Below, piece after piece: positions 53,989 to 62,709 of a stretch of 64,000 nucleotides of DNA. Source of the DNA: Pseudomonas neuropathica (lineage in GTDB: Bacteria; Pseudomonadota; Gammaproteobacteria; Pseudomonadales; Pseudomonadaceae). The position numbers and the translations under genes were made by a program. Position 1 is the first letter of the stretch; each line of letters opens with the position of its first letter. Below the pieces are notes generated by a model. That model ran no database searches. It saw only the letters and a program-made list of their open reading frames with translations, and was not told where the DNA came from. The DNA is taken from the NCBI RefSeq assembly GCF_015461835.1, contig NZ_JACOPX010000014.1, positions 62,001-126,000 on the forward strand. The letters run 5' to 3'.

Positions 53989-56776
53989 GGGCGACTCGTT
54001 CGTAGGGAGCCAGGACAGCGAACAAGGCTCGAAGCGTAAAAGGTTTGACCAGGCAGTGATTCATGCCGGCAGCCAGACACAGCGCGTCCTCGCCACGCAG
54101 GGCGTTGGCGGTCGCGCCGATGATCGGAATGCTGCAACCGAGGCGCCGCAGGGCTTTGACCAGTTCGTAACCGTTGAGGCGAGGCATGTTGACGTCGGTC
54201 AGGACGATGTCGAACGCAGCGTCGGGCCAGAGCGCCAAAGCCTCTTCGCCATCGCTGGCCAGCGCCACCGTGCAGCCCAGTTCTTCGAGCTGATCGCGCA
54301 GGATCAACTGATTGATGACGTTGTCTTCGGCCACCAGAATGTGCAGGCGCAACGGACGCATCGCGTGGGGTTCACTGTCTTGCGGGCGGTGAACGATCTG
54401 GCCGCTCTGGGCCTGGCGAACGGCGCGTTGAATCGCCAGCAGATCATTCAGATTGACCTGCCAGCCGTCGCCGCTGAACTGCGGCTCATGAGCGCCGTCA
54501 CCGCTGGCCAGTACGCGCGGCCCACGCCATGCCAGGTTCGGGCGCTGTCCGAAGGCTGCGGGATAGAGTTCCAGCAGCACCGCCGTCGCATCCGGCTCAA
54601 TGCCATCCGGTGCGCCGATATGCGCGCGGGCGCCCCAGCGGCGCAACCAGCCACTGATGCTGTCGGCCAGTTCGCGCACAGGCGAAACGACATAGACGAG
54701 GTCCGCGGCCAAGGGCGGCAAAGCAGTAGAAGGTGCGTTGCCGCAGCGTTGCTCCAGCGGCACGCTCAGGGAAAAACTGCTGCCCAGGCCCGGCTCGCTG
54801 ACCATGCGCAGAGTGCCGTTCATCAAGTGCGTCAGACGTTGGCAAATGGGCAGACCGAGGCCGGTGCCGGCGACCACATTGGTGTTGCCGGTGGTCTGGT
54901 AGAACGGCTCGAAAATAAACGCCTGATCGTCATGGGCGATGCCTTTGCCGGTGTCGGAAACCTGCCATTGCAAGCTCACGCGTTCGCCTTCGCGAGCGAG
55001 CAGTCTGACCCGCAATACCACGCGCCCGGAATCGGTGAACTTGACCGCGTTACTCAGCAGATTGTTGAGGATCTGTCGCACCCGACTGACATCGCCCAGC
55101 AGGCACTCGGGCAGTTGCGGATCAAGGCAGGCATAGAGTTGCAGGCCTTTGCTTTGCGCGGCGGCGGCATAGCCTTGCACCACTTCGTGCACCAGTTCCG
55201 GGACGGAAAACTCGCTCAGCTCCAGCGCCAGTTGCCCGGCCTCGATCTTCGATACATCGAGCACGTCGCAAATCAACTGCAGCAACGTCGCCGATGATCC
55301 CTCGATCGCCCGTAGGTAACTTTTTTGCTGAGTGTCCAGCTGCGTGCGCGCGAGCAATTCCAGGGTGCCCAGTACACCGTAGAGCGGGGTGCGGATTTCG
55401 TGGCTCATGGTCGCCAGAAACAAGGTTTTGGCTTCGTTGGCGGCATCGGCCGATTGGCGTGCCTGTTCCAGTGCTGCTTCGATCTGTCGCCGAGCGCTGA
55501 TATCGCTGAACGCGCAGAGCAAGACGTCTTCACCCTTGTAGCGGGTGGGTGAGCAGCTCAGGTACAGGTGACGACCGTCGGCGGTCTCGAAGTAGTCAGT
55601 CAGGCAGGGCGTGTTGTCGTCAAACGCATCGCGGATCCAGCCAGCCCCCAGTTGCTCGCTGCACGGGCCCAGCCATTGCCGCGCGAGGGTGTTATCCAGC
55701 ACCACCTGACCGTCACTGCGGCGCAACACGCACAGCGCCACGGGGGCGGTCTGAATCACGTCGCGGCTGAACAGTTCGCTCTCCACCAGCGCCTGAATGC
55801 GCTGGATCGCCGGGGTGATGAAACGATGCTCCAGACGGCGGACCAACAGGCACACCAGGCTGATACTCAACACACAGAACATCAGCGCGCCGAGCATTTG
55901 CGGCCACAGGGCGCGCAGCACCGCCAGCAAGTCGATGGAGTAGGTGAGCTGCCAGTCCGACGATTTCAGCTGCTTGCGCAACACCAATTGCTCGGGCAGC
56001 CAGCCATCGCCGACGAAGCCGAAAAAATCCTGTTGTCGCAGCAATGGCAGGTGCTGTTCTGGCGGTGGTTTGTGGCTGTTGCTGAACAGCGGTTTGCCTT
56101 GTGAGTTGAACATGGTGAACTCGCCGGCACTGTGGTCGTTCAGGGCGCTGGAGACTTCGCGGTCGTCCATTTCCAGACCAAGCCAGCCGGAGTGGACGTC
56201 GCGTTCATCCAGGCGGATGAAGATGTACAGCCGCGAGTGGCCGTCTGCGGCATGGGTCAGCCACAGTTCCGACAAGGTCGCTGTGAGCTTGAGCGCTTCC
56301 AGCTGATCCAGCGTGGCCTGTGGCAAACCGACGACCAGCGGTGTCGCGTTGTATAGCCGCAATACATGACCGCCATTGCTGACATACAGCAGATTGAGCT
56401 GCTTGGCTTTCAGGTAATCGCGCATGCGCTGGGTCAGCCAGATGCTCCATTGCTTGCCCGGCGTTTGCCCCAGCAGCAAACGGATTTCTTCTTCGGACAC
56501 CGGCACGTTTAATTTCGCCTTGCGTGTGGCCGACAGGCTCAGGCTTTCCAGCAGTGCTTCGCGGGTGGTGAAAAAGGTATGCGCTTCGGCGATGGCGCTG
56601 CTCATGTAGCTGCGCCGTTGGGAAATCTCATTGTTGAAGGTAAACAGCAGGAAGCTGTAGACGCCGCCGAGAATACCCACCAGCAGCACCAGGGCAAAAA
56701 TGCGCAGCAGACGCCGCGCCGCATCGGGCGAGGACAGGAGCGGGCTGATCTGATGGAGGTAGTTCTTCAATCTCAT
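53975..56776 (-). CDS. Hybrid sensor kinase without Hpt (PvrS-like)
   Basis: A 933-residue membrane kinase. Membrane helices near residues 26-46 and 300-325 flank a sensing domain. A PAS-like part, HisKA (FLATMSHEIRTPLYGVLGTLELLAR), HATPase (NNLLSNAVKFTDSGRV, DTGKGIA, GTGLGLPICQRL) and a receiver (ILVAEDNVINQLILRDQLEELGCTVALASDGEEALALWPDAAFDIVLTDVNMP) follow. It ends after the receiver, so no Hpt; phosphoryl transfer would need the Hpt of the sensor at 49547. The two sensors are paralogues (same HisKA and interdomain layout). An RcsB-like box lies 33 nt before the start. Confidence 0.92.
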   Translation of the reverse strand: MRLKNYLHQISPLLSSPDAARRLLRIFALVLLVGILGGVYSFLLFTFNNEISQRRSYMSSAIAEAHTFFTTREALLESLSLSATRKAKLNVPVSEEEIRLLLGQTPGKQWSIWLTQRMRDYLKAKQLNLLYVSNGGHVLRLYNATPLVVGLPQATLDQLEALKLTATLSELWLTHAADGHSRLYIFIRLDERDVHSGWLGLEMDDREVSSALNDHSAGEFTMFNSQGKPLFSNSHKPPPEQHLPLLRQQDFFGFVGDGWLPEQLVLRKQLKSSDWQLTYSIDLLAVLRALWPQMLGALMFCVLSISLVCLLVRRLEHRFITPAIQRIQALVESELFSRDVIQTAPVALCVLRRSDGQVVLDNTLARQWLGPCSEQLGAGWIRDAFDDNTPCLTDYFETADGRHLYLSCSPTRYKGEDVLLCAFSDISARRQIEAALEQARQSADAANEAKTLFLATMSHEIRTPLYGVLGTLELLARTQLDTQQKSYLRAIEGSSATLLQLICDVLDVSKIEAGQLALELSEFSVPELVHEVVQGYAAAAQSKGLQLYACLDPQLPECLLGDVSRVRQILNNLLSNAVKFTDSGRVVLRVRLLAREGERVSLQWQVSDTGKGIAHDDQAFIFEPFYQTTGNTNVVAGTGLGLPICQRLTHLMNGTLRMVSEPGLGSSFSLSVPLEQRCGNAPSTALPPLAADLVYVVSPVRELADSISGWLRRWGARAHIGAPDGIEPDATAVLLELYPAAFGQRPNLAWRGPRVLASGDGAHEPQFSGDGWQVNLNDLLAIQRAVRQAQSGQIVHRPQDSEPHAMRPLRLHILVAEDNVINQLILRDQLEELGCTVALASDGEEALALWPDAAFDIVLTDVNMPRLNGYELVKALRRLGCSIPIIGATANALRGEDALCLAAGMNHCLVKPFTLRALFAVLAPYERVAHEAL

Positions 56777-56808
56777 CCCGGCACTCTAGGGAGGGCAGGG
56801 AGCGGGGA

Positions 56809-56825
56809 AAATCAGACGATCCTTA
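56809..56825 (-). promoter_or_regulatory. RcsB-box-like motif upstream of the PvrS-like sensor
   Basis: Minus-strand TAAGGATCGTCTGATTT, 32 nt before the sensor start and just past the end of the adhesin frame. It matches the copies at 48826 and 57867 at most positions. Confidence 0.62.
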
Positions 56826-56830
56826 GAATG

Positions 56831-57806
56831 CTAGAGGTAGTTGACGATGAAGGTGACTTCGGTGTTGGCGCTGCCGGCCTTGAGTTCGCCCGTGGGCAGA
56901 CGGTAGTACGCGGCGGTTAACGGGATCTTGAAATCGGTGCCGGTGGTGGTGAAGGCGTTGAACGGGTAGGTGGTATCGAATGCGATCGGTTGCCCGACGT
57001 CGTTCATCAATTGCAGGCCGATGCCGCTGGCGGTGGAGGTGCTGTTGAGCGCGACGATGCCCTTGGTCGCGTCGATGACGGGCGTGGTGGCTTTGAGTGA
57101 ATAGGTGACTTTCTTGATGCCGGTCTGGCACTGGTTCAGGGCAATGTCGAAGCGCACGGTGCGGGGTTTGGCGCCCGCGTCGCTAAAGTCCTGGAGTTGA
57201 TAGTCATCGCCCATCGCCCATCGCGACCGGGACGGAAGGGGTCTGGCAGGAGGCGGTGTTCAGCACGATTGGGTTCATCAGGTTAAGTTTCTTCAGGATC
57301 AGATCATCGCTCTGCAGGCTGCCCAGATACCCCGCGTCGATGTTGACTTTCGACGTCAGCTCGCCGGTCTTGATGATTTCCAGGCGCACAGAGTTCGCGC
57401 CGAAGCCATAGGCGGAGTTGGCGGCGATGGCTTGCAAAGCTGTTTCGTAACGGCTCAGGGCTTCGAACCAGACGCGGTAAGACAGTCCGCTCTTGCCCAG
57501 CGGAAAAATACTGTCCTTACCGGTAGCAGTGCCCAGTTTCGGATTCATCTGAATGCCAAACAGGGAAATCTTCGAGCAGCTCCAGATATGGGCGGTTGAC
57601 TGCAAGGTGTCCTGATAGACAACGGTGCCATTGGGTGTATCGGCAGGAATGGTCAGAGTGGAACTGGCGAGACTGGCGCCAAAATTGAGGGTTTCAGTCT
57701 TTGAGTTGACTGCAACACAGCTGCCGGCCATCACGCTCGAGGCGCAGGCAAGCAAGCTGGCTGCGATACAAAACAGGAGCGGGCGCTGGAGTTTGAAACG
57801 CTTCAT
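56831..57806 (-). pseudogene. Fimbrial tip adhesin, frame interrupted by a 7-bp duplication
   Basis: From the ATG at 57806 the frame encodes a signal peptide (MKRFKLQRPLLFCIAASLLACASSVMA) and an N-terminal domain (GSCVAVNSKTETLNFGASL..., to about residue 195). It then stops at 57204 after PSVPVAMGDGR. The next frame continues MGDDYQLQDFSDAGAKPRTVRFDIALNQCQTGIKKVTYSLKA...VTFIVNYL, a pilin domain with a donor strand, ending at 56831. Removing one GATGGGC unit from the tandem repeat at the junction restores 322 codons (SVPVAMGDDYQLQDF). This is a two-domain tip adhesin, either phase variable or recently broken. The gene has its own RcsB-like box and promoter. Confidence 0.85.
57209..57229 (-). 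repeat. Tandem 7-bp repeat at the adhesin frameshift
   Basis: Plus-strand CATCGCC, CATCGCC and CATCGCG lie directly one after another. Dropping one unit makes the adhesin frame continuous. The exact repeat edges may shift by a base or two. Confidence 0.82.
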
Positions 57807-57866
57807 GAAGGGGTTTACGTAATTGGCCAAAGAGCGGCGTACGTTAAACACGCCGTTTGCCGATGG

Positions 57867-57883
57867 ACATCAGGCGATTCTTA
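57867..57883 (-). promoter_or_regulatory. RcsB-box-like motif upstream of the adhesin
   Basis: Minus-strand TAAGAATCGCCTGATGT, 60 nt before the adhesin ATG, the same spacing as at the subunit gene. The following bases (TCCATCGGCAAACGGCG) also align with those after the subunit box, so the whole promoter looks duplicated. Confidence 0.7.
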
Positions 57884-57984
57884 GAACACGCTCCCGCGCC
57901 TGCGTAAACGCGGCGATGTATTAGACTCACCGAAGCCTGAAAACCTTGCAGGTTGTGCGGTCCCCGATTCACCAGAGAGGTCAT

Positions 57985-59304
57985 ATGGTCCGCTTGAGTA
58001 TGGTCTTGCTCGGTCACGACTTTGTCCGCAAACGTTGGTCCGCGCTGGCGCTGACGGGCATTGTCTGGGGCGCGGCCGGTGTGGGCATCTTCATTGATGC
58101 GCTGGACGGCGTTCTGTATTTTCCGCTGCATCTCTTCGGCTATCTGTTGCTGCTCGAAGCGCTGATCCTGCTGCTGGTGCCGGCACCGCAAGCCGGGACC
58201 GCTGCGGCCCTGCGCAGAGCGCGAGGACTGGCGTTTCTCTTGCTGGGGCTGCTGATCGTCGACCGGCAACACGCCGCCGGGCTGATTCTGGCGGTGCTGT
58301 TTGGCGGGGCTTTCATCATTGATGGGGGCTTCAGGCTGGCGGCTGCGCTGGTGGTGCGCTTTGTCGGTTGGCGAGTGTCGCTGCTGGCGGGGCTGTTCGA
58401 AATCGGCTTTGGCGTGTTTATCCTCGAACCGTATCCGACGCTGTACAAGGGCACGGTGCCGTTTTGCATTGGCATGAGCCTGTTTCTCTCGGGCTGTGCC
58501 TTGTTGCGCCAAGCGGTGCGCTTCAAAAACCAGCTGCCGCTGACGAGTCCTGCTGCAGTGAGTGCGCCGACCAGCAGCGACGCGATGGTGATTCACGTCT
58601 GGACCCCCAGCGGCACCGTCGACGACACCCTGGTGCGCAATCGCCTGCTCAACCGCTACATCGCGGCGGTCGATATCAACGGCGTGATTTCCGCCGGCCA
58701 TGCGGCGCTGGAATGCGGGCCGGACATTTACATCAGCCATTACCCGCAGGACGACATCGATCGTTCGGCGGGGGATTTCGTGCGCTTGCTGCGGGCGACG
58801 CCGAACAACGACGTCGCCGGCCGGTTTCTGCCGGACTATGTCGGCGAGGTGGCGGACTGGTGTCCGTCTTCGGTGCAGGTCAGTTTTGCCCATTACGACG
58901 CCCGGCGCCTGCATGCGTTCTGGACGGAGTATCGGCAGAACAGCACGTACAACCTGACCAGTCGCAATTGTTCCAGTGCTGTCGCCCATAGCCTCGAAGC
59001 GGCCTTGGAAGGGGCGATGAACCGGGGGCATTCGAGCATGCTGGATTTCGCCCGGGTCATTTTCAGCCCCGAGTTCTGGGTTGCCGCGCAAGTGCGCAAG
59101 CGCGCCGAAGTGATGGCCTGGACGCCCGGACTGGTGCTCGATTATGCGCGAGCGTTGCATGCTGCCATCGAGCCGGCACCGCCGGGCTGGCACAGCATTT
59201 ATGCGGTGAGCAAGCGGGCGTTTGGGTATGTGGCCACTGCGTTGCGGGGGCGTGCGGTGCATCCGGTGCAGCCGCCACCTGTGCATCCTTCTGACGAATC
59301 CTGA
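57985..59304 (+). CDS. HdeD/DUF308-like membrane domain fused to a permuted papain-like domain
   Basis: A 439-residue protein. Residues 18-175 carry about six hydrophobic helices like the HdeD/DUF308 family (LTGIVWGAAGVGIFIDALDG, LLLGLLIVDRQHAAGLILAVLFGGAFIIDGGFRL). Residues 200-430 are soluble and have His239 in SAGHAALECG and Cys329 in TSRNCSSAVAHSLE, in the His-before-Cys order of permuted NlpC/P60-like peptidases. This suggests a membrane-anchored cysteine hydrolase or acyltransferase, but the activity is not established. The chosen ATG has GAGAGG upstream. It is divergent from the adhesin gene. Confidence 0.75.
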   Translation: MVRLSMVLLGHDFVRKRWSALALTGIVWGAAGVGIFIDALDGVLYFPLHLFGYLLLLEALILLLVPAPQAGTAAALRRARGLAFLLLGLLIVDRQHAAGLILAVLFGGAFIIDGGFRLAAALVVRFVGWRVSLLAGLFEIGFGVFILEPYPTLYKGTVPFCIGMSLFLSGCALLRQAVRFKNQLPLTSPAAVSAPTSSDAMVIHVWTPSGTVDDTLVRNRLLNRYIAAVDINGVISAGHAALECGPDIYISHYPQDDIDRSAGDFVRLLRATPNNDVAGRFLPDYVGEVADWCPSSVQVSFAHYDARRLHAFWTEYRQNSTYNLTSRNCSSAVAHSLEAALEGAMNRGHSSMLDFARVIFSPEFWVAAQVRKRAEVMAWTPGLVLDYARALHAAIEPAPPGWHSIYAVSKRAFGYVATALRGRAVHPVQPPPVHPSDES

Positions 59305-59328
59305 CCGACTTCACACCGAGTCGCTCCA

Positions 59329-59393
59329 ATCGCGAGCAGGCTCACTCCTACATTTGAAATTCGTTCCCTTGTAGGAGTGAGCCTGCTCGCGAT
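59329..59393. repeat. REPIN (GTAGGAGTGAGC type)
   Basis: Inverted REP arms at 59329-59351 and 59371-59393 after the membrane protein gene, before the MarR promoter. Confidence 0.9.
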
Positions 59394-59463
59394 GGCGTCC
59401 GCCTGAGCGCCACAAAAACCCACTCCACTGATCAATTAATTACCAAGCCTGCTAACTATTACG

Positions 59464-59519
59464 TTGACATTCGCTGCCTAGGCAGTAACATCTCGACATA
59501 CATTCACTGCCTAGGCAGT
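59464..59519 (+). promoter_or_regulatory. MarR-type double operator and promoter of the efflux operon
   Basis: Two palindromes share the core CTGCCTAGGCAG: 59474-59485 and, with longer arms, ACTGCCTAGGCAGT at 59506-59519. Their centres are 33 nt apart, about three helical turns. TTGACA (59464-59469) and TAACAT (59486-59491) fit a promoter with the first palindrome in the spacer. The MarR gene starts 15 nt after the second palindrome. Autorepression is the natural reading. Confidence 0.85.
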
Positions 59520-59533
59520 TATTAGGTGAGCAA

Positions 59534-60016
59534 ATGAAGCATTTCACCCCGGACGAATTCAAACATTGCCATCTCGGCCTGTTGCTTGGCCGTGCGGCGC
59601 TGCTCAAGGACCGGATCATCGATACCCACATGGAACCCCACGGCATCACCGCCGCGCAGTTCAAGGTGTTGATCATCATGGCCCAGTTCGGCGTCGATAC
59701 CCCGGCCGAGCTGTGCCGGCATCTGTCGCTCGACAGCGGTTCGATGACACGCATGCTCGATCGTCTGGAGCAGAAGGGCTTTCTGGCTCGCCACCGCAGC
59801 GAAGGCGATCGCCGTCAGGTGCAACTGAAGCTGACCGAGCAAGGCCAGCAATTGGCCGATCGCCTGCCGCACATCGGCGCCGATGCAATGAATGAACTGG
59901 CCGGTGCCGTCACTCCGGACGAGTTGAAGACCCTGGAATACATCCTCAAGAAAATCCTGCTGGCAGCCGGTGACCCGATCACCATTCAGCGGTTAGGTGA
60001 ACACAATGAGCGGTAA
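59534..60016 (+). CDS. MarR-family repressor of the efflux operon
   Basis: A 160-residue winged-helix regulator. The DNA-binding part is PAELCRHLSLDSGSMTRMLDRLEQKGFLARHRSEGDRRQVQLKLTEQG (residues 55-105, including the DRR wing); flanking helices dimerise. It begins a four-gene operon (marR, outer-membrane factor, adaptor, pump) and its stop overlaps the next start by 11 nt. A double operator precedes it. The inducer is probably a drug or aromatic compound exported by the pump; this is family-based inference. Confidence 0.93.
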   Translation: MKHFTPDEFKHCHLGLLLGRAALLKDRIIDTHMEPHGITAAQFKVLIIMAQFGVDTPAELCRHLSLDSGSMTRMLDRLEQKGFLARHRSEGDRRQVQLKLTEQGQQLADRLPHIGADAMNELAGAVTPDELKTLEYILKKILLAAGDPITIQRLGEHNER

Positions 60017-61475
60017 AACCTTGCGCAGCAGCCTGACGCTGTTGCTGTCGGCGATGATCCTCGCCGGCTGCGCCAACTACAGCGGCCTCGACACTCAAGG
60101 CAAAAGCCTTGATGCGAAAAGCCTCAACGTCAGCCAATCCCTCAACGGCGTGACCCTGTCGCCGGCCGCGTGGCCGAAAAGCGACTGGTGGACCAGCCTC
60201 GGCGATCCGCAACTCGACGGCTTGATCCGCGAAGCCCTGCACGACAGCCCGGACATGCAAATCGCCGAAGCCCGCGCGCATCAGGCCAACGCCGCTGCGT
60301 ACGCCGCCGATGCCGAGCGCTATCCGACCCTCGACGCCAGCGCCGGCATTAGCCGTTCGCGTCTGGCCAAGGATCAGGACCCGCGAGGGCAGGGCGATGC
60401 CTACGCCACCGTGCGTAACGTCAGCGCCGGGTTCAATTACAACTTCGACCTCTGGGGCGGCCAGCGTGATGCCTGGGAAGCTGCACTCGGTCAGGCCCGC
60501 GCCGCTGAAGTTGATCGTCAGGCTGCGCAGTTGACGCTTGCCGCCGATGTCGCTCGTGCCTACAGCGATCTCGGTCAGGCGCACATCGTTTATGACCTGG
60601 CGAACGAAGACCTCAAGCGCACCAAACAGATGCTCGATTTGAGCCAGCGTCGCCTGAGTTCCGGGATCGACAGTCAGTACCAGTTCCAGCAAACACAAAG
60701 TCTGGAAGCCAGTTCCGAAGCCAGCCTGATCGACGCAGAAAAACGCTTGAACAGCGCCAAGATCGCCCTGGCCGTGCTGCTCGGCAAAGGCCCGGATCGC
60801 GGCAACGAAATTGCCCGACCGAAAGTCCTGCAAGCCAGCGCGGTCGCCGTGCCGTCGGTGCTGCCGGCGGAACTGCTCGGTCGTCGCCCGGATCTGGTCG
60901 CTGCGCGCTGGCGCGTTGAAGCGGCGAGCAAGGATATCGACTCGGCGAAAACCCGCTTCTATCCCAACTTGAACCTGTCGGCCTCGGCCGGTGCCGAGTC
61001 TTTGTTGGGTGACGCGATGTTCGGTTCGGCCAGTCGCTTCTTCAACATTGCCCCGACCATTTCGGTGCCGATCTTCGACGGCGGACGCCTGCGCGCCAAC
61101 CTCGATGCGCGCGACGCCGATTACGATCTGGCGGTGGCGCAGTACAACAAAAGTCTGGTGAAAGCACTGGGCGATGTCAGCGACACGATCAACCAGTTGC
61201 GTGACATCGGCCGGCAGATCGGCGCGCAGCAACACGCCACTGACATTGCCCAGGATTCTTACAACACCGTCGTCCAGCGTTACGGTTCCGGCATCGGCAA
61301 CTACCTGGACGTGCTCAGCATCGAGCAGCAATTGCTGCAGGCCCAGCGTCAACTGGCCACCCTCAATGCCGAGCAGATCGACCTGTCGATTCAACTGATG
61401 CAAGCGCTGGGCGGCGGCTTCCAGGGGCAAACCCTGACCGCAGCCAACGCCAGCCCAGCCACGCCGCACAACTAA
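60006..61475 (+). CDS. Outer-membrane efflux lipoprotein (OprM/NodT family)
   Basis: A 489-residue outer-membrane factor. The lipobox LAGC at about residue 24 follows a signal peptide. Two OEP repeats follow: ARAHQANAAAYAADAERYPTLDASAGISRSRL and, in the second half, STKTRFYPNLNLSASAGAES-type sequence (ASKDIDSAKTRFYPNLNLSASAGAESLLGD). The region PSVLPAELLGRRPDLVAARWRVEAAS is the NodT/OprM signature. It forms the exit duct for the EmrAB-like pump encoded downstream. The ATG at 60006 is preferred over a nearby TTG. Confidence 0.95.
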   Translation: MSGKTLRSSLTLLLSAMILAGCANYSGLDTQGKSLDAKSLNVSQSLNGVTLSPAAWPKSDWWTSLGDPQLDGLIREALHDSPDMQIAEARAHQANAAAYAADAERYPTLDASAGISRSRLAKDQDPRGQGDAYATVRNVSAGFNYNFDLWGGQRDAWEAALGQARAAEVDRQAAQLTLAADVARAYSDLGQAHIVYDLANEDLKRTKQMLDLSQRRLSSGIDSQYQFQQTQSLEASSEASLIDAEKRLNSAKIALAVLLGKGPDRGNEIARPKVLQASAVAVPSVLPAELLGRRPDLVAARWRVEAASKDIDSAKTRFYPNLNLSASAGAESLLGDAMFGSASRFFNIAPTISVPIFDGGRLRANLDARDADYDLAVAQYNKSLVKALGDVSDTINQLRDIGRQIGAQQHATDIAQDSYNTVVQRYGSGIGNYLDVLSIEQQLLQAQRQLATLNAEQIDLSIQLMQALGGGFQGQTLTAANASPATPHN

Positions 61476-61490
61476 TTCAAGGTACTTGTC

Positions 61491-62693
61491 ATGGCCACTG
61501 CCGAAAACACCCAAGCTCAAGGCAACACCCCGGACACCGGCAACCCGCGCAAACGCAAAGTCATGCTGCTGGTGCTGGCCGTTGTGGTTGCACTCGCCTG
61601 CGCCGGCGTCTGGGCGTATCACGAATTCATCGGGCGCTTCAACGAAAGCACCGACGACGCCTACGTCAACGGCAACGTCGTCGAAATCACCCCGCTGGTG
61701 ACCGGCACCGTGGTCAGCATCGGTGCTGACGATGGTGATCTGGTTCACGAAGGTCAGGTGCTGATCAACTTCGACCCCAACGATGCCGAAGTCGGCCTCC
61801 AAAGTGCGCAAGCAAAACTGGCGCGCACCGTGCGTCAGGTGCGTGGTCTGTACAGCAACGTTGACGGCATGAAAGCCCAGGTCAACGCGCAACAGGCCGA
61901 AGTGCAGAAGGCGCAGGACAACTACAACCGGCGGAAAAACCTGGCGCAGGGCGGGGCGATTTCCCAGGAAGAACTGTCCCACGCTCGCGACGACCTGACC
62001 TCGGCGCAAAACGCCCTGGCCAACGCCAAGCAGCAACTGAAAACCACCAGCGCTCTGGTCGATGACACCGTGGTGTCGTCGCATCCGGACGTGATGTCGG
62101 CGGCTGCAGATCTGCGTCAGGCTTACCTGACCAATGCCCGCAGCACTTTGATCGCGCCGGTCACCGGTTACGTCGCCAAGCGCACTGTGCAACTCGGTCA
62201 GCGCGTGCAGCCGGGCACGGCGTTGATGGCGGTGATTCCGCTGGATCAGCTATGGATCGACGCCAACTTCAAGGAAACCCAACTGCGTGACATGCGCATC
62301 GGTCAGCCGGTCGATATCGAATCCGATATCTACGGCAGCGACGTGAAATACAGCGGCACCGTCGACAGCCTCGGTGCCGGCACCGGCAGCGCGTTTGCCC
62401 TGCTACCGGCGCAGAACGCCACCGGTAACTGGATCAAGATCGTGCAGCGTGTACCGGTGCGGATTCACATCAACGCCGAAGAGCTGGCCAAGCACCCGCT
62501 GCGTGTCGGTCTGTCGACCAATGTTGAAGTGAATCTGCACGACCAGAGCGGCCCGGTACTGGCGCAGCAGCCACCGCAGAAAGCGTCGTTCAGCACCAAC
62601 GTCTACGACCGCCAACTGGCCGAAGCCGACGCGATGATTGCGCAGCTGATCCACGACAACAGCGCCGCGGTGAGCAAAACCGCGCAACGCTGA
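61491..62693 (+). CDS. EmrA-like membrane-fusion protein (HlyD family)
   Basis: A 400-residue periplasmic adaptor. An N-terminal membrane anchor lies at residues 24-44 (VMLLVLAVVVALACAGVWAYHEF). The half-motif STDDAYVNGNVVEITPLVTGTVVSIGADDGDLVHEGQVLINFDPND is the HlyD/EmrA lipoyl domain. A long coiled coil follows (residues 110-190), then SAAADLRQAYLTNARSTLIAPVTGYVAKRTVQLGQRVQPG. It joins inner-membrane pump and outer-membrane duct. It is 15 nt after the duct gene. Confidence 0.95.
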   Translation: MATAENTQAQGNTPDTGNPRKRKVMLLVLAVVVALACAGVWAYHEFIGRFNESTDDAYVNGNVVEITPLVTGTVVSIGADDGDLVHEGQVLINFDPNDAEVGLQSAQAKLARTVRQVRGLYSNVDGMKAQVNAQQAEVQKAQDNYNRRKNLAQGGAISQEELSHARDDLTSAQNALANAKQQLKTTSALVDDTVVSSHPDVMSAAADLRQAYLTNARSTLIAPVTGYVAKRTVQLGQRVQPGTALMAVIPLDQLWIDANFKETQLRDMRIGQPVDIESDIYGSDVKYSGTVDSLGAGTGSAFALLPAQNATGNWIKIVQRVPVRIHINAEELAKHPLRVGLSTNVEVNLHDQSGPVLAQQPPQKASFSTNVYDRQLAEADAMIAQLIHDNSAAVSKTAQR

Positions 62694-62709
62694 TATCGAC
62701 CCTGACCCT

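Noticed and set aside
59979..62192. Long minus-strand open frame of 737 codons
   Set aside because: It lies antisense to the clearly recognisable outer-membrane factor and EmrA genes and its translation has no family features; long shadow frames are common in GC-rich DNA.
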